Assembly (NCBI GenBank): GCA_031275735.1
Contig: JAISOJ010000056.1
Location: forward strand, 1 to 38,819
Reading direction: 5' to 3'
Origin: Dysgonamonadaceae bacterium
Lineage (GTDB): Bacteria > Bacteroidota > Bacteroidia > Bacteroidales > Azobacteroidaceae
DNA length: 38,819 nt
The position numbers and the translations under genes are program-made. Below are positions 17,334 through 24,367 of this stretch, piece after piece. Under the pieces are notes generated by a model. That model was not told the DNA's origin and made no database searches. It worked only from the letters and a program-made list of their open reading frames with translations. The stretch's first letter is position 1. The number at the start of each line of letters is the position of its first letter.

Positions 17334-19508
17334 ATGATTAATCCTATTGTAAAAACAATTGATTTGGGTGATGGAAGAACCATTACTCTTGAGACCGGGA
17401 AATTGGCTAAACAAGCTGATGGAGCGGTTGAATTACGAATGAACAACACAATGATGCTGGCAACCGTTTGTGCGGCAAAAGATGCTAATCCGGGTGTAGA
17501 CTTTATGCCGTTACAAGTTGAATATAAAGAAAAATATTCTGCTTTTGGACGTTTTCCCGGAGGTTTTACGCGGCGGGAGGGTCGCGTATCCGATTATGAA
17601 ATCTTAACATGCCGTCTGGTTGACCGTGCTTTACGTCCTTTATTCCCGGATGATTATCATGCTGAAGTTTTTGTAAATGTAATTTTATATTCTTCCGATG
17701 GAGAAGATATCCCCGACGCTTTAGTCGGCTTGGCTGCTTCGGCAGCTTTGGCTGTTTCTACGATTCCTTTCAACGGCCCTTTGGCAGAAGTGCGCGTAGC
17801 TCGTATTAACGGACAATTCAAAATCAATCCCACTTTCGATGAGTTGGAAAAAGCCGATATGGATATTATGGTGGGTGCTACCATTGATAATATCATGATG
17901 GTAGAAGGCGAAATGAAAGAAGTTTCCGAAGCCGAATTGTTGGACGCCATCAAATTTGCACACGAAACAATTAAGGTAATGTGTCAAGCGCAAATCGAAT
18001 TCATGGAAGAATTGGGTACTACCGTTAAACGCGAATATTCGCATGAGGTAAACGACGAAACTTTACGCGAAGATATTAAAGCAAAATTGTACGATAAAGT
18101 GTATGCCATAGCTAAATCAGGGCAAGGTAAAAAGGAACGGAGCGAAGCTTTCGAAGCAATTGTGGAAGAATATAAGGCGCAATTGACGGAAGAGGAATTG
18201 ACGGAAGAAAAAATTACTTTGATTAGTCGTTATTATCACGAAGTAGAAAAAGAAGCTATGCGCCGATGTATTCTTGATGAGGGAATCCGGTTGGATGGCC
18301 GCAAAACTACGGATATTCGTCCGATTTGGTCGGCAGTAGATTATGTTCCCGGACCTCACGGCTCGGCTATATTCACGCGAGGCGAAACGCAAGCCTTGGC
18401 TACTGTTACCTTGGGCACTAAATTAGACGAAAAAATTATAGACGATGTTTTAAACAATGAAAAAGAGCGATTCTTGTTACATTACAATTTTCCACCTTTT
18501 GCTACCGGCGAAGCAAGACCACAAAGAGGAGTAGGACGGCGTGAAATTGGTCACGGCAACTTGGCGCACCGGGCGTTGAAGCCGGTGATTCCTGAAAACT
18601 ATCCATATGTAATCCGTATTGTATCCGATATACTGGAATCCAATGGTTCATCGTCAATGGCAACTGTTTGTTCAGGAACGCTAGCGTTGATGGACGCCGG
18701 TGTGCAAATCAAAAAACCGGTTTCGGGTATTGCCATGGGTTTGATTTCTGAAAACAAAGGTGCAAAATATGCTGTACTTTCCGATATACTTGGCGACGAA
18801 GATCATTTAGGCGATATGGATTTCAAAGTGACCGGAACGCGAGACGGAATTACGGCTACTCAAATGGATATTAAAGTAGACGGGCTTTCGTATGAAATTC
18901 TCGAAAATGCATTAGCTCAAGCTAAAGAAGGAAGAGAACATATCTTAAACAAACTTTTGGAAACCATCTCCGAACCTCGTGAAGATTTGAAACCTCATGC
19001 CCCAAGAATCGAAGTGATTATTATTGCCAAAGATTTTATCGGCGCAGTGATTGGCCCGGGTGGAAAAATTATCCAAGGGATGCAGGAAGAAACCGGCACA
19101 ACGATTACTATTGAAGAAATTGAAGGAATCGGTCGTGTAGAAATAGCTGCTAATGATAAGAATTCTATTGATGCTGCCATCGCTAAAATTAAGGCGATTG
19201 TTGCTGTGCCAGAGATAGGGGAAGTATATCAAGGGAAAGTACGTTCCATTATGCCTTATGGCGCTTTTGTAGAATTCCTTCCCGGAAAAGACGGATTACT
19301 CCACATCTCCGAAATTGATTGGAAACGCTTGGAAACCGTTGAAGAGGCCGGATTAAAAGAAGGCGATACGATTGAAGTAAAATTGATAGATATTGAATCC
19401 AAAACAGGTAAATTCAAGCTTTCACGCAAGGTTTTATTGCCTCACGCTGAACGAGAGGAACGCTATCGAACGGAAGGCAACGGATTTAAAGCAAGAAAAA
19501 GGGAATAA
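17334..19508 (+). CDS. pnp: Polynucleotide phosphorylase
   Basis: PNPase degrades RNA 3' to 5' by phosphorolysis and takes part in mRNA turnover. The 724-aa protein has both RNase PH core repeats; the first has [14 protein letters not shown] and the second [23 protein letters not shown]. An alpha-helical linker lies between them. A KH domain ([17 protein letters not shown], near residue 573) and an S1 domain ([31 protein letters not shown], ~625-690) follow. The order and length are canonical. It is monocistronic by promoter placement, with rplS starting from its own promoter downstream. Confidence 0.98.
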   Translation: MINPIVKTIDLGDGRTITLETGKLAKQADGAVELRMNNTMMLATVCAAKDANPGVDFMPLQVEYKEKYSAFGRFPGGFTRREGRVSDYEILTCRLVDRALRPLFPDDYHAEVFVNVILYSSDGEDIPDALVGLAASAALAVSTIPFNGPLAEVRVARINGQFKINPTFDELEKADMDIMVGATIDNIMMVEGEMKEVSEAELLDAIKFAHETIKVMCQAQIEFMEELGTTVKREYSHEVNDETLREDIKAKLYDKVYAIAKSGQGKKERSEAFEAIVEEYKAQLTEEELTEEKITLISRYYHEVEKEAMRRCILDEGIRLDGRKTTDIRPIWSAVDYVPGPHGSAIFTRGETQALATVTLGTKLDEKIIDDVLNNEKERFLLHYNFPPFATGEARPQRGVGRREIGHGNLAHRALKPVIPENYPYVIRIVSDILESNGSSSMATVCSGTLALMDAGVQIKKPVSGIAMGLISENKGAKYAVLSDILGDEDHLGDMDFKVTGTRDGITATQMDIKVDGLSYEILENALAQAKEGREHILNKLLETISEPREDLKPHAPRIEVIIIAKDFIGAVIGPGGKIIQGMQEETGTTITIEEIEGIGRVEIAANDKNSIDAAIAKIKAIVAVPEIGEVYQGKVRSIMPYGAFVEFLPGKDGLLHISEIDWKRLETVEEAGLKEGDTIEVKLIDIESKTGKFKLSRKVLLPHAEREERYRTEGNGFKARKRE

Positions 19509-19546
19509 ATCTGTTATTTATCATTTCGTAATTCAAAAAAAAGTAT

Positions 19547-19554
19547 TACCTTTG
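19547..19554 (+). promoter_or_regulatory. -7 element for rplS
   Basis: TACCTTTG matches TAnnTTTG. The expected start near 19560 coincides with the beginning of the structured leader at 19564-19607. Confidence 0.65.
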
Positions 19555-19563
19555 CCCCGCTTT

Positions 19564-19607
19564 ACGTAACCGCTGACGGAAAAAAGAGTGGTCCGTGTAC
19601 GTTACGT
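19564..19607 (+). ncRNA. Candidate structured leader of ribosomal protein L19 mRNA
   Basis: ACGTAAC (19564-19570) pairs exactly with GTTACGT (19601-19607). Inside, ACGGA (19576-19580) pairs with TCCGT (19592-19596) around an A/G-rich loop, with unpaired CGCTG and GTAC strands forming an internal loop. It starts about 10 nt after the promoter -7 box and ends 33 nt before the rplS ATG. This is the position expected of a ribosomal-protein autoregulatory leader. Binding of L19 is an inference from location and shape. Confidence 0.55.
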
Positions 19608-19640
19608 TTGGTTATACAAACTACTAAAAAGCTAATAATC

Positions 19641-19994
19641 ATGGATTTAATTAAAGCGGCAGAACAAGCTTTTGCCAATTCAAAAGAGCAAGAATTTCCT
19701 AAGTTCAAAAGCGGCGATACCGTGACGGTAGCCTATCGAATCAAAGAAGGAAATAAGGAGCGTATTCAATATTACCGGGGCGTAGTAATTAAAATTGCCG
19801 GTCATGGAGACCAGAAACGCTTTACAGTACGAAAAATGTCGGAAAACATTGGCGTCGAACGTATATTCCCTTTAAATTCGCCGTTTATCGACAGCATAGT
19901 TCTTAATAAAGTAGGGAAAGTACGCCGCGCTAAATTGTACTATTTGCGCAGTCTTACCGGTAAAAAAGCGAGAATCAAAGAAAAAAGAGTATAG
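19641..19994 (+). CDS. rplS: 50S ribosomal protein L19
   Basis: L19 lies at the 30S-50S interface. The 117-aa protein has the family blocks [48 protein letters not shown] and the basic tail [25 protein letters not shown]. The frame is open to a TTG at 19608, but the ATG at 19641 (MDLIK) is the expected start. The extra codons would overlap the leader hairpin. The gene ends in TAG and is followed by a strong terminator. Confidence 0.98.
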   Translation: MDLIKAAEQAFANSKEQEFPKFKSGDTVTVAYRIKEGNKERIQYYRGVVIKIAGHGDQKRFTVRKMSENIGVERIFPLNSPFIDSIVLNKVGKVRRAKLYYLRSLTGKKARIKEKRV

Positions 19995-20010
19995 ACTCAA
20001 GATCTCATGC

Positions 20011-20048
20011 AAAAACGTCTGGAAATCAACGATTTTTAGACGTTTTTT
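20011..20048 (+). terminator. Rho-independent terminator of rplS
   Basis: AAAAACGTCT (20011-20020) pairs with AGACGTTTTT (20038-20047). The stem continues inward through two G-T pairs and AAATC/GATTT to a short AAC loop. A T-run follows. Confidence 0.9.
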
Positions 20049-20108
20049 ACATATATATGCATCCGAAGGATAAGGATTTTTTATGAAAAGGGACGGTTCG
20101 CAACAGAT

Positions 20109-20573
20109 CTAGAGAGGTATATCTCGAATAATAGGAATGGCGTCTATTCTTGCCTGGTGCCTTCCGCCGTCAAAAGGAGTGCTTAGGAAAACAGTCACTA
20201 TCTTTTCCGCTAAATCCATCGAAAGAAACCTGCCCGGAAGCGCTAAAATATTGGCGTCGTTATGTGCTCTTGCTAAACGAGTAATTTCTTCATTCCAACA
20301 CAAAGCCGATCGAATGGCAGCATGTTTATTGAGGGTAATATTAATTCCATTTCCGGAACCGCAAACGCCGATGCCCCTTTGTATTTCACTTTTTTCAACC
20401 GCTTCGGCTAATTTATGTCCAAAAACGGCATAATCAACGCTTTCAGCGCTGTAAGTTCCATAATCAATGTAGGGGATATCTTTTTTGTCCAAAAGAACCC
20501 GAATAAACTCTTTTAATTCATAACCCGCATGATCGGACGCCAATCCGACTATACCTCGATTCGTATTTTCCAT
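20109..20573 (-). CDS. rpiB: Ribose 5-phosphate isomerase B
   Basis: RpiB interconverts ribulose 5-phosphate and ribose 5-phosphate in the non-oxidative pentose phosphate pathway. The 154-aa protein has the LacAB/RpiB family motifs LASDHAGYELKE (Asp14-His15), GIGVCGSGNGINI with the catalytic-base Cys71, and RAHNDANILALPGRF with His104. No -7 element is visible immediately upstream. It lies downstream of transketolase on the same strand, so it is probably read from the tkt promoter. The ~105-bp inverted-repeat element at 20602-20714 separates the two. Confidence 0.96.
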   Translation of the reverse strand: MENTNRGIVGLASDHAGYELKEFIRVLLDKKDIPYIDYGTYSAESVDYAVFGHKLAEAVEKSEIQRGIGVCGSGNGINITLNKHAAIRSALCWNEEITRLARAHNDANILALPGRFLSMDLAEKIVTVFLSTPFDGGRHQARIDAIPIIRDIPL

Positions 20574-20601
20574 TTATATTATGTGCAAATCAGTGAAAAA
20601 C

Positions 20602-20714
20602 AGGGCGACTCTAAAAACCCCAAACTTTGCGTTACGCCCCGTCGACAAAATGCTCATATTTTACTCCGCTTTTGTCTCTGTCGCAAGCCTTGATTTTGGG
20701 ATTTTTAGAGGTCC
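20602..20714 (-). repeat. Inverted-repeat-ended element, copy A
   Basis: The core (20609-20710) begins CTCTAAAAACCCCAAA and ends TTTGGGATTTTTAGAG, a 16-bp terminal inverted repeat with one mismatch. An inner GACAAAA/TTTTGTC pair is also present. It is a reverse-oriented copy of 24043-24152: the right arm (20670-20710) matches 41 of 41 bases and the left arm (20609-20657) 45 of 49, all differences being transitions. Only the centre differs in length, by about 8 nt. Similarity may extend to an outer AGGGC. It carries no reading frame of note and sits 22 nt after the ancestral tkt stop. It looks like a non-autonomous MITE-like element or a mobile RNA hairpin. Confidence 0.85.
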
Positions 20715-20736
20715 GGTAATAAATACAATTTACTAT

Positions 20737-20829
20737 TCACAGAATTAATTTAACTTGTTTATAAACATTTTCTCCGGTAAAACCTAATTTCTCATCTAAA
20801 ACTTTATACGGGGCAGAAAAACCAAACGA
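20737..20829 (-). pseudogene. Conserved but untranslated transketolase C-terminal tail
   Basis: Directly after the TAG that ends transketolase, the same frame stays open for 30 codons to a TGA at 20737-20739. It encodes a tail starting SFGFSAPYKVLDEKLG and ending VYKQVKLIL, which is the expected end of bacterial transketolases. With it the protein would have 673 residues plus the TAG position, the normal length. Confidence 0.88.
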
Positions 20830-22761
20830 CTACAATCCCCAGATTTTACCTTCGCTACCAACCAAACCCAAAAGGTTGACAGGTAAGCCGGCGGTCAAAC
20901 CAAAGATTTTTTTACCCGGAATGATTACTGAATCTTGATATTCTTTGGGTTGACTACGAAACAAACCTTCAGAGGGAACAGAAACAATCCGGACTTTTAT
21001 TCCTTCTTTTCTTAATAGTGCAGCGCCTTCGAGTAAAGTAGCTACTTCTGAACCTGAGGCTAATAAAATAACATCTGCATTGCCATCACATTCAACTACA
21101 TACGCGCCTTTGGCAGCTTTTAATGCTTCGTTATAACGGTTTTCTTCAGCAGGTAAATCGCTTATGTTCTGCCGGGAAAAGATAAGTCCTGTAGGCGTGC
21201 TTGTATTTTCCATAGCTAACTTCCAAGCAACAGTAGTTTCATGAACGTCGGCAGGACGTAATACTAGCATTGAATTGCGTCCTTTGTGATTCTTTAATTT
21301 TTCCATTAACCGGATTTGCGCTTCTTGTTCCACCGGTTCATGAGTTGGTCCGTCTTCTCCCACACGGAAAGCATCGTGCGTCCAAATAAATTTAACAGGA
21401 AGCTCCATTAATGCCGCCATACGAATAGCCGGTTTCATATAATCCGAGAAAACAAAGAAAGTGCCACATGCGGGAACAACTCCGCCATACAAAGCCATTC
21501 CTATGCATAAACAAGCCATAGTCAATTCGGAAACGCCTGCTTGTAAAAAAGAACCGGAAAAATCGTTCTTCGTAATCATTCGTGTTTGTTTCAAAAAACC
21601 ATCTGTTTTGTCCGAGTTGGATAAATCGGCTGAAGAAACAATCATATTTTCCACCTGTTTTGCTAAAACGCTCAAAACGGTAGCGGAAGCGGCGCGTGTC
21701 GACTGATTCGGTTTCTGTTCAATAGCCGCCCAATCAATAAAAGGTATTTGCCCTGATAACCAAAAAGCTAATTTTTTTGCTTTCTCAGGATGGGCTTTTG
21801 CCCAGATTTCGTGCTCTACATTCTTTTGAGCAACAATTTTTTTCAATTCTTCACTTCTTTCTTTGTATAATTGCTCCACTTCCGGAAATATTTGAAAAGG
21901 ATTTTGTGGGTCTCCTCCCAGATTTTCAATGGTTTTTTCGAAAGAAGCGCCGGATTCTCCTAATGGCATTCCATGTGTAGCACATTCATTTTCAAAAGAT
22001 TTGCCATCGGCTTTAAGAGCTCCTTTACCCATAATTGTTTTACCTATGATAAGAGTAGGACGTTCTTTTTCGAGTTGTGCTTGGGCAAGAGCTTCTACAA
22101 TGGCTTCCGTATCATTTCCATTGATTTCGATCACATTCCATCCCCATGCCTGATATTTGAGTCCTACATTTTCACTGCTAACGGCGCTTACGGTAGTTGA
22201 AAGTTGTATATCATTGGAGTCGTAAAACATAATTAGATTATTTAGGCCCAAATGTCCGGCCATACGACCGGCGCCTTGGGATATTTCCTCCTGAATTCCT
22301 CCATCGGATATATACGCATAAATTTTTTGCTTGGATGGTCTTCCGGTTTTTGCATCCAAAAATTTAGCGGCGATGGCGGCTCCTACGGCATAAGTATGCC
22401 CTTGTCCGAGAGGACCGGACGTATTTTCAATACCATGTAAAACATCAACTTCAGGATGTCCGGGAGTAATACTCCCCCACTGGCGGAATTGTTTCAAATC
22501 GTCTAAAGAAAATTTACCAGATAAAGTCAGAACAGAATACAACATTGGCGACATGTGTCCCGGATCTAAAAAGAAGCGATCGCGTCCTTCCCAACAGGGA
22601 TTCTCAGGATCATATATAAGAAATTTACTGTAAAGTACATGGATAAAATCGGCGCCACCCATTGCTCCTCCCGGATGTCCTGATTTAGCTTTTTCTACCA
22701 TAGATGCAGCCAAAATACGGATGTTATCGGCGCCTTGATCAAATAGATTCTTTTTATTCAT
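20830..22761 (-). CDS. tkt: Transketolase, interrupted by an in-frame TAG near the C-terminus
   Basis: This thiamine-diphosphate enzyme transfers two-carbon units in the pentose phosphate pathway. The 643 residues before the TAG include the N-terminal AKSGHPGGAMGGADF block and the ThDP/Mg motif region (SDGGIQEEISQGAGRMAGHLGLNNLIMFYDSND). The pyrimidine domain has FIWTHDAFRVGEDGPTHEPVEQ, and the C-terminal domain runs to GLVGSEGKIWGL. The stop at 20830-20832 replaces a residue between WGL and SFGFSAP. TAG is a normal stop for several genes here (PBP1A, purA, rplS), so general reassignment is unlikely. The truncation removes the last part of the C-terminal domain; activity could survive, be rescued by readthrough, or be lost. 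A sequencing error is also possible. Confidence 0.93.
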   Translation of the reverse strand: MNKKNLFDQGADNIRILAASMVEKAKSGHPGGAMGGADFIHVLYSKFLIYDPENPCWEGRDRFFLDPGHMSPMLYSVLTLSGKFSLDDLKQFRQWGSITPGHPEVDVLHGIENTSGPLGQGHTYAVGAAIAAKFLDAKTGRPSKQKIYAYISDGGIQEEISQGAGRMAGHLGLNNLIMFYDSNDIQLSTTVSAVSSENVGLKYQAWGWNVIEINGNDTEAIVEALAQAQLEKERPTLIIGKTIMGKGALKADGKSFENECATHGMPLGESGASFEKTIENLGGDPQNPFQIFPEVEQLYKERSEELKKIVAQKNVEHEIWAKAHPEKAKKLAFWLSGQIPFIDWAAIEQKPNQSTRAASATVLSVLAKQVENMIVSSADLSNSDKTDGFLKQTRMITKNDFSGSFLQAGVSELTMACLCIGMALYGGVVPACGTFFVFSDYMKPAIRMAALMELPVKFIWTHDAFRVGEDGPTHEPVEQEAQIRLMEKLKNHKGRNSMLVLRPADVHETTVAWKLAMENTSTPTGLIFSRQNISDLPAEENRYNEALKAAKGAYVVECDGNADVILLASGSEVATLLEGAALLRKEGIKVRIVSVPSEGLFRSQPKEYQDSVIIPGKKIFGLTAGLPVNLLGLVGSEGKIWGL

Positions 22762-22854
22762 AGAAATATGTATTATTAAATTTTAGATTACACGATAAAT
22801 CTTCTTGTAAGAGTTATTTGTCCAACATTTCAAAGTAAATTCAAAATAACAAAA

Positions 22855-22862
22855 CAAAAATA
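22855..22862 (-). promoter_or_regulatory. Possible -7 element for tkt
   Basis: On the minus strand this reads TATTTTTG. It is about 94 nt upstream of the tkt ATG in an A-rich region with no clear -33 box. It is weak and offered only because no better match lies in this gap. Confidence 0.3.
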
Positions 22863-22896
22863 AGGAAAAAGATTGAATTTACATATAAATTCTAAT

Positions 22897-23703
22897 TCAT
22901 TTATTGCTTTTTTTTACATTGTTTTTAAAATCCGAAATCCACACATTCAAACTATCTAATAAAACGGGGGATGTTTTCCTGACAGCCCATGCTTGTAATT
23001 GGGTAAAACTAATATCTGTTTCAATATCTATTTCAGGAAAAAATACGCTATTTTTCATAGCTAATTCCTTATCCAGTACAGCGTAATCAATTTCCTTACT
23101 GGCTACCATATAAATTAATTGTTCTGTAGTACATTCCATTTCTTTAACGTAAATGGGTTCCGCTATTTCTTCGGAAAGATTTCGCAATCGTAAAATAGAA
23201 GAAGAATTTTGCGAGACATATACTTCTTTACCGGCTAGATCTATCTGATTACGGATAAAAAATACGGTGTCGCCCGGAGCGGGTTGCCTCTGCACCAAAA
23301 CCTGTTTACCTAAAGCAATAGGGACAGTAAAAGATAAAATTTTTCTATTTTCATTGGTTATCGGAATATTGTGCGCTATAACATCATAAGTATTATTTTC
23401 TAATTTTTTGACGCATATTTCCAGGTTATTTTCTAGAAAGATATTCACAGTCAAACCGGAACGCCTTTCAATATATTTACACAAATCGTACTGTAATCCG
23501 GTTATTGTATCTCCTGAAACACAATAATTAACTAAATTATATTCCGTTACTACATTCAGTATTCCTTCTTGATTGATGTGGGAAAAATCTCTTTTGGAAC
23601 GGGTATTCTTTTCTATTATATTATTCATTAGTATGCTAAAAACGATAATAACAAAACTACTCAATAAATAAGGAAGTATATTACTAATCTTTGTTATTTT
23701 CAT
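22897..23703 (-). CDS. Periplasmic solute-binding-like protein (SBP family 3 fold)
   Basis: The 268-aa protein has one N-terminal membrane anchor (ILPYLLSSFVIIVFSILMNNII) and then an extracellular solute-binding family 3-like domain. Visible landmarks are GILNVVTEYN, TGLQYDLCKYIERRSGLTVNIFLEN, the YDVIAHNIPITNENRKILSFTVPIALGKQVLVQR block, LAGKEVYVSQNSSSILRLR and KEIDYAVLDKELAM. This resembles the sensor half of MltF-type murein lyases or amino-acid-binding proteins, but there is no lytic transglycosylase domain. No transport genes are adjacent, so a tethered sensor role is as plausible as uptake. It has its own promoter and lies upstream of tkt on the same strand with a 135-nt gap. Confidence 0.72.
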   Translation of the reverse strand: MKITKISNILPYLLSSFVIIVFSILMNNIIEKNTRSKRDFSHINQEGILNVVTEYNLVNYCVSGDTITGLQYDLCKYIERRSGLTVNIFLENNLEICVKKLENNTYDVIAHNIPITNENRKILSFTVPIALGKQVLVQRQPAPGDTVFFIRNQIDLAGKEVYVSQNSSSILRLRNLSEEIAEPIYVKEMECTTEQLIYMVASKEIDYAVLDKELAMKNSVFFPEIDIETDISFTQLQAWAVRKTSPVLLDSLNVWISDFKNNVKKSNK

Positions 23704-23743
23704 GAGTATTTCATTTTATAATTTTGATATTTACATTACCCCG

Positions 23744-23776
23744 CAAAGTTAAGATTTTTTATTTAATATAGACAAA
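23744..23776 (-). promoter_or_regulatory. Promoter of the solute-binding-like gene
   Basis: Minus-strand TTTG (23773-23776) and TAACTTTG (23744-23751) are separated by 21 nt. The ATG at 23703 follows about 40 nt later. Confidence 0.75.
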
Positions 23777-24037
23777 ATATATACAAATTTGCGATGTAGT
23801 GATGATCACCGGCTTCCTTCTTGCTCTAATAAATGGTTAAGCTCTACGTCCAATCAAATTCTTCGCCTTTGTTAGGAGAACAGGAGGAAGGAGGCAATTT
23901 GTTTTTTTGTCGCGAATACACTAATTTTTACGAATAAATCAGTACCAAATTCGTGTATTAGCAGCAAAAAATTTCAGATAATTTATGGGCGAGTCAGGAA
24001 TTGGAAACTCTGTTATCTCTGAATCTTCAATAATATG

Positions 24038-24158
24038 GGTACCTCTAAAAATCCCAAAATCAAGGCTTGCGACAGAGACAAAACAGAGTTTACTTAAAAG
24101 TAAATGAGCATTTTGTCGACGGAGCGTAACGCAGGGTTTGAGGTTTTTAGAGATGCCC
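24038..24158 (+). repeat. Inverted-repeat-ended element, copy B
   Basis: The core at 24043-24152 (110 bp) begins CTCTAAAAATCCCAAA and ends TTTGAGGTTTTTAGAG. It is the inverted counterpart of copy A between tkt and rpiB: 24043-24083 matches copy A at 41 of 41 positions, and 24104-24152 at 45 of 49. Its centre contains an extra small palindrome, TTTACTTTTAAGTAAA. Outer flanks GGG...CCC extend the palindrome by a few bases. No open frame of note lies inside. Confidence 0.85.
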
Positions 24159-24200
24159 TTATATGATAACGCAGTTTATGACTGGGCATAGTATAAGTAA

Positions 24201-24231
24201 AATCGGTTGGCGGCAAAGCCGCCGACCGATT
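24201..24231 (-). terminator. GC-rich hairpin, probable terminator of the susCD operon
   Basis: AATCGGTTGGCGGC and GCCGCCGACCGATT form a 14-bp stem with one G-T pair and an AAA loop. On the minus strand TTTTAC follows. It lies about 137 nt beyond the stop of the last operon gene. Confidence 0.65.
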
Positions 24232-24367
24232 CCACTCCCTTTATTTATGCGGGTTTCCCGTCATGTCGAACGAAGCGCTTAAGTGCATATTTGAAACATC
24301 TGCCTTGAAGCTGATACGACTGAAATACACCCTTTGAACGCTCTCTTGTCTATTCAAAAACGTTTGT

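Larger units (their letters stand above)
23785..24367. other. Gene-free, repeat-rich intergenic region
   Basis: No convincing gene is present. From left to right it holds a purine/pyrimidine-asymmetric stretch with CTTCCTTCTTGCTC and later AGGAGGAAGGAGG (about 23812-23895). An imperfect inverted pair CGAATACACTAATTT/AAATTCGTGTATTAGC follows (about 23912-23962). Then come the element at 24043-24152, a GC-rich hairpin at 24201-24231, and a GTCGAACGAAGCG...GAAACATCT stretch (about 24264-24302) similar to the left edge of the window. The pieces look like independent intergenic repeats accumulated at one site. Confidence 0.6.

Noticed and set aside
17657-18392. Minus-strand frames inside pnp
   Set aside because: They are antisense shadows of a highly conserved gene, with no promoter or start context.
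20830-22761. General reassignment of TAG to an amino acid
   Set aside because: PBP1A, purA and rplS all end in TAG at the expected family C-terminus, so TAG works as a stop in this genome.
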